From positions 992,001 through 1,056,000 of the forward strand of contig NZ_SDMK01000001.1 of assembly GCF_004123295.1 (NCBI RefSeq): 64,000 nucleotides of DNA, given 5' to 3'. The notes below the pieces were generated by a model. The model was not told the DNA's origin, made no database searches, and was given only the letters and a program-made list of their open reading frames with translations. The position numbers and the translations under genes are program-made. Source of the stretch: Silvibacterium dinghuense (GTDB lineage Bacteria; Acidobacteriota; Terriglobia; Terriglobales; Acidobacteriaceae). Every line of letters begins with the position of its first letter. Positions within the stretch are counted from its first letter, which is position 1. Positions 61,164 to 64,000 of the stretch are shown here, piece by piece.

Positions 61164-62482
61164 TCGAAAACTCCAGGCGCACGTTGCGCGCGCCCCATCT
61201 CCAGGCACCGTGGACGCTCTTCTGGGTCGGCTTCCTCGTCCGTGTTGTCTACATCACGGTCGCGCATACCTATCGCGTCCCCGCGTATGCCGATCACTTC
61301 AAGTTCGGCTACGAGATGGGCCGCGTCGCACGCGCGCTGGTCACCGGCGCGGGCTACGCCGATCCCTTCAACGGACACACCGGCCCCACAGCATGGGTGC
61401 CGCCGGCCTATCCGCTGCTCATTGCCGGAGCGTTCAAGCTCTTCGGCGTCTACTCGCTGTTCGCCGGCTGGGCACTCCTCGTCTTCAACAGCCTCTTCAA
61501 CGCGGCCGCCGCACGCTGGGTTTATGAGATCGCCGCACGCTGCTTCCACCGCAAGGTTGCCGTGTGGTCGGGATGGATCTGGGCTCTCTACCCGGCGGTG
61601 ATGGAGTATGCCACGCGCTGGGTCTGGGAGACAGCCATCTCGACCGCGCTCTTCACCTTTGTGCTGCTGCTGGCGCTGCGCATGCGTCGCGTGGGCGAGC
61701 CTGTAGACGAAGGACAGGAACACCGCGCAGCCACACTCGGACAGTGGCTGTTCTTCGGACTGATCTGGGGCATCATCGCCCTCTCGAACTCCACCATGCT
61801 GCTCTTCCTTCCCGTCTGCGGGCTCTGGATACTGATGGGCAGCAAGCCGCTGTCGCAGACCATCCTGAAAGCTGTGGCCGCAGGCGTGCTCTGCATGGCC
61901 GTCATCACGCCATGGATCGTACGCAACTGGCAGGCCTTCCATGCCTTCGTGCCCATGCGCTCCAACTTCGGCGCCGAGCTCTACGCCGGCAACGGTCCCG
62001 GCTCCATGGGCTTTCGTTACGGCGCGCTCATCGGCCTGCCTGAGCAGGAGCCGCAGCACAAGCTCTATAAGCAGCTCGGCGAGATCGAGTATGTACGCAA
62101 GCGCGGCCAGTTGGCCAAGGAGTACATCGCCGCGCATCCGGGCCATTTCGCACAGCTTTCGCTCGAGCGTTTCGACTTCTTCTGGGCCAGCGTGCCGCAT
62201 CCCACCGACAAGCACTGGTTTCTCGACTTCATCCGTCAGCTCGACTACTGCCTGCCCAGCATCACCGGCGTGCTCGGCCTGCTGCTCGCGCTCAAGCGGC
62301 GCGTGCCCGCGGCCGGACTCTTCGCATGGGCCTTCGTCCTGCTGCCGTTTACGTATTATTTTGTGACCGTGGAAGCACGCTTCCGGCATCCCCTTGAGCC
62401 GCTCATCGTGATCCTCTCGGTCTATCTCTTCCAGTCCGCCGAACGGCGCCGGGCCTCAACGGCTGCGGCCGCGCAGGCGTGA
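61160..62482 (+). CDS. Polytopic GT-C-like membrane glycosyltransferase, copy 1
   Basis: 440 aa with about ten membrane helices. The first periplasmic loop has 'ADHFKFGYEMGRVARALVTG' with 'DPFNGHTGPTAWVPPAYPLL', an arrangement like PMT/ArnT (GT39/GT83) enzymes that use polyprenyl-phosphate sugars. A mid-protein loop 'GAELYAGNGPGSMGF' and a C-terminal 'LPFTYYFVTVEARFRHPLEP' follow. Coupled to kdsC by a 4-base overlap. Acceptor unknown, probably lipid A or another envelope glycan. Confidence 0.85.
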   Translation: MIENSRRTLRAPHLQAPWTLFWVGFLVRVVYITVAHTYRVPAYADHFKFGYEMGRVARALVTGAGYADPFNGHTGPTAWVPPAYPLLIAGAFKLFGVYSLFAGWALLVFNSLFNAAAARWVYEIAARCFHRKVAVWSGWIWALYPAVMEYATRWVWETAISTALFTFVLLLALRMRRVGEPVDEGQEHRAATLGQWLFFGLIWGIIALSNSTMLLFLPVCGLWILMGSKPLSQTILKAVAAGVLCMAVITPWIVRNWQAFHAFVPMRSNFGAELYAGNGPGSMGFRYGALIGLPEQEPQHKLYKQLGEIEYVRKRGQLAKEYIAAHPGHFAQLSLERFDFFWASVPHPTDKHWFLDFIRQLDYCLPSITGVLGLLLALKRRVPAAGLFAWAFVLLPFTYYFVTVEARFRHPLEPLIVILSVYLFQSAERRRASTAAAAQA

Positions 62483-62492
62483 AGAGGAATTT

Positions 62493-63779
62493 GTGACAGA
62501 TACCATTACAAAATCAAACCGCTTCCGCGCCCCATGGATCATCTTCTGGGCCGGTTTCCTGCTGCGTGCACTGGTCATCGTCATCGGCCACACCTATAAA
62601 ATCCGCCTCGCGCAGGATCACTTCCAGTTCGGCTGGGAGATGGGCCGCATTGCCCGCGCTCTGGTCACCGGCTACGGCTACGCGGACCCATTTGTCGGCC
62701 ACACCGGACCCACCGCATGGACGCCCCCCATCTTTCCCCTGCTGCTGGCCGGCGTCTTCAAGCTCTTCGGCGTCTACACCGCGCTCTCGGCGTGGGTCAT
62801 TCTCACCATCAACAGCGTCTTCTCCGCGGCCGTCTCGCTCTTCGTCTATGAGATCGCCGCCCGCTGCTACAACCTGCGCGTGGCGAAGTGGTCCGCGTGG
62901 ATGTGGGCCGTGTATCCGGCAGCATTGCAGTACGCCATCCACTGGGTCTGGGAGATGTCGCTCACCGCGATGCTCTTCACCTGGGTGCTCGCGCTCGCGT
63001 TGCGCATGCGCGGCATCGGAGAAGACAAGCCTCGCGAAGCGACTGCCACGCAATGGCTAGGATTCGGTCTTCTGTGGGGCAGCATTGCGCTCTCCAACTC
63101 CACCGTGCTGCTCTTCCTGCCCATCTGCGGACTATGGATACTCTTCGGAGCGAAGCAGCCGCTCGCCCAACTCGGCAAGGTCGCACTCGCCAGCCTCGTC
63201 TTCCTCGCTATTCTCGGCTCCTGGGAGACGCGCAACTTCCAAGCCTTCCACAAATTCATCCCCATCCGCGGCAACATGGGTGCGGAGATGTGGGCCGGCA
63301 GCGGCCCCGACTCTAACGGATTTGCCTGGATGGCCACGCTGCCGCTCGAGGAGCGCAACCCCGAGACCATCCGCTACCGCACGCTCGGTGAGGTCGAATA
63401 CACGCGCCAGCAGGGCGAAAAGTGGCACGTCTACATGCGAACGCACCATCTGCACTACGCCGCCATCTCGCTCAAGCGGTTCTACTTCTTCTGGGCCGGA
63501 GTGCCGCATCCCACCGACGCGCATCCCGCCGCCGAAGCCATCCGCGAGATCGATTACTGCTTCTTCAGCATCACCGGCATTCTCGGCCTGCTGCTTTCGC
63601 TCAGAAATCGAATTCCCGCCGCAGGACTCTTCGCCTGGTCTTTCGTGCTTCTGCCTCTGACGTACTATTTTGTAACTGTGGCTGCACGTTTTCGCCATCC
63701 CCTTGAACCGCTGCTCTTCCTCTTCACGGTGTATCTCTTCCAGTCCGCGCAGCCGCGCAGAAAGCACGAGGCCACATGA
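62493..63779 (+). CDS. Polytopic GT-C-like membrane glycosyltransferase, copy 2
   Basis: 428 aa, start GTG 62493, with AAGAGGA upstream. A close paralogue of copy 1 over the full length ('DHFQFGWEMGRIARALVTGY', 'DPFVGHTGPTAWTPPIFPLL', 'GAEMWAGSGPDSNGF', 'LPLTYYFVTVAARFRHPLEP'). It differs mostly in loops. It begins 11 bases after copy 1 and overlaps copy 3 by four bases, so the three are translated from one transcript. Confidence 0.85.
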   Translation: MTDTITKSNRFRAPWIIFWAGFLLRALVIVIGHTYKIRLAQDHFQFGWEMGRIARALVTGYGYADPFVGHTGPTAWTPPIFPLLLAGVFKLFGVYTALSAWVILTINSVFSAAVSLFVYEIAARCYNLRVAKWSAWMWAVYPAALQYAIHWVWEMSLTAMLFTWVLALALRMRGIGEDKPREATATQWLGFGLLWGSIALSNSTVLLFLPICGLWILFGAKQPLAQLGKVALASLVFLAILGSWETRNFQAFHKFIPIRGNMGAEMWAGSGPDSNGFAWMATLPLEERNPETIRYRTLGEVEYTRQQGEKWHVYMRTHHLHYAAISLKRFYFFWAGVPHPTDAHPAAEAIREIDYCFFSITGILGLLLSLRNRIPAAGLFAWSFVLLPLTYYFVTVAARFRHPLEPLLFLFTVYLFQSAQPRRKHEAT

Positions 63780-64000
63780 AGACGATCAAGCGCAGCGACT
63801 TTACGGCTCCGTGGATGCTGGTCTGGATCGCGCTCGCCGTGCGCGTCCTCTACATGACCTTCGCGCACACCTGGCGCTTCTCGCCCATCGAGGATCACTT
63901 CAACTTCGGCCACGAGATGGGCCGCATCGCCCGCGCCGTCGCCACCGGCTACGGCTACGCCGATCCTTTCAATGGCCACACTGGCCCCACGGCGTGGCTG
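63776..64000 (+). CDS. Polytopic GT-C-like membrane glycosyltransferase, copy 3 (cut by window)
   Basis: The first 75 residues from ATG 63776 are seen: 'DFTAPWMLVWIALAVRVLYM', 'EDHFNFGHEMGRIARAVATG', 'DPFNGHTGPTAWL'. It aligns without gaps to the N-termini of copies 1 and 2. The ATGA overlap with copy 2 shows coupling. The rest lies past base 64000. Confidence 0.85.
   Translation, partial: MKTIKRSDFTAPWMLVWIALAVRVLYMTFAHTWRFSPIEDHFNFGHEMGRIARAVATGYGYADPFNGHTGPTAWL

Overview
The window is a GC-rich, gene-dense bacterial chromosome segment with few spacers. The family content points to an acidobacterium of the Terriglobus/Granulicella/Edaphobacter type. The markers are a VWFA-related acidobacterial-domain protein, an orphan FtsX/MacB-like permease of the acidobacterial duplicated permease type, an Oar-like outer-membrane receptor with an N-terminal carboxypeptidase-regulatory domain, and Gram-negative envelope genes (waaA/kdtA, lpxK, waaC, kdsC, bamD). 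No rRNA, tRNA, CRISPR array, prophage or complete insertion sequence was seen.

Layout. 0-6 kb: an M24 peptidase broken by an early stop, a DipZ-like thioredoxin, a small phosphatase, a TldE/PmbA protein, a UvrC-like protein that has lost nuclease residues, a PIN-domain toxin/antitoxin-like pair and rpe. 6-18 kb: bamD, then a long forward run valS, nadC, birA, coaX, an unknown gene, an RlmD-type methyltransferase and comEC. 18-24 kb: a MITE-like element and a reverse LPS operon, waaA-lpxK-waaC-ICMT-DUF3108. 24-33 kb: a GH92 mannosidase, queE-queD, tag, dinG and a frameshifted membrane-protein gene. 33-45 kb: der, an orphan permease, a GNAT gene, trmFO, a sugar-binding lipoprotein, queC, a TPR protein and moeA-moaC. 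45-55 kb: egtB-egtD for ergothioneine, then an outer-membrane cluster of a DUF5666 protein, the receptor, the VWFA protein and a GH5 glycosidase. 55-64 kb: a large Lhr helicase, kdsC and three tandem paralogous membrane glycosyltransferase genes, the third cut by the window edge.

The most unusual signal is non-coding. Five spacers hold a mosaic of short repeat modules, called A, B/C and D here. A modules face each other as inverted ends. B/C modules are hairpins with a shared flank (GGGTGCCCCA) but different palindromic cores. D modules begin immediately after the stop codons of three unrelated genes. A 291-bp element with perfect 20-bp terminal inverted repeats and a 100-bp long hairpin add to this. 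A second pattern is a TANNNT -10-like hexamer 6-9 bases before the start codon of at least seven genes that lack a Shine-Dalgarno sequence, which suggests frequent leaderless transcription.
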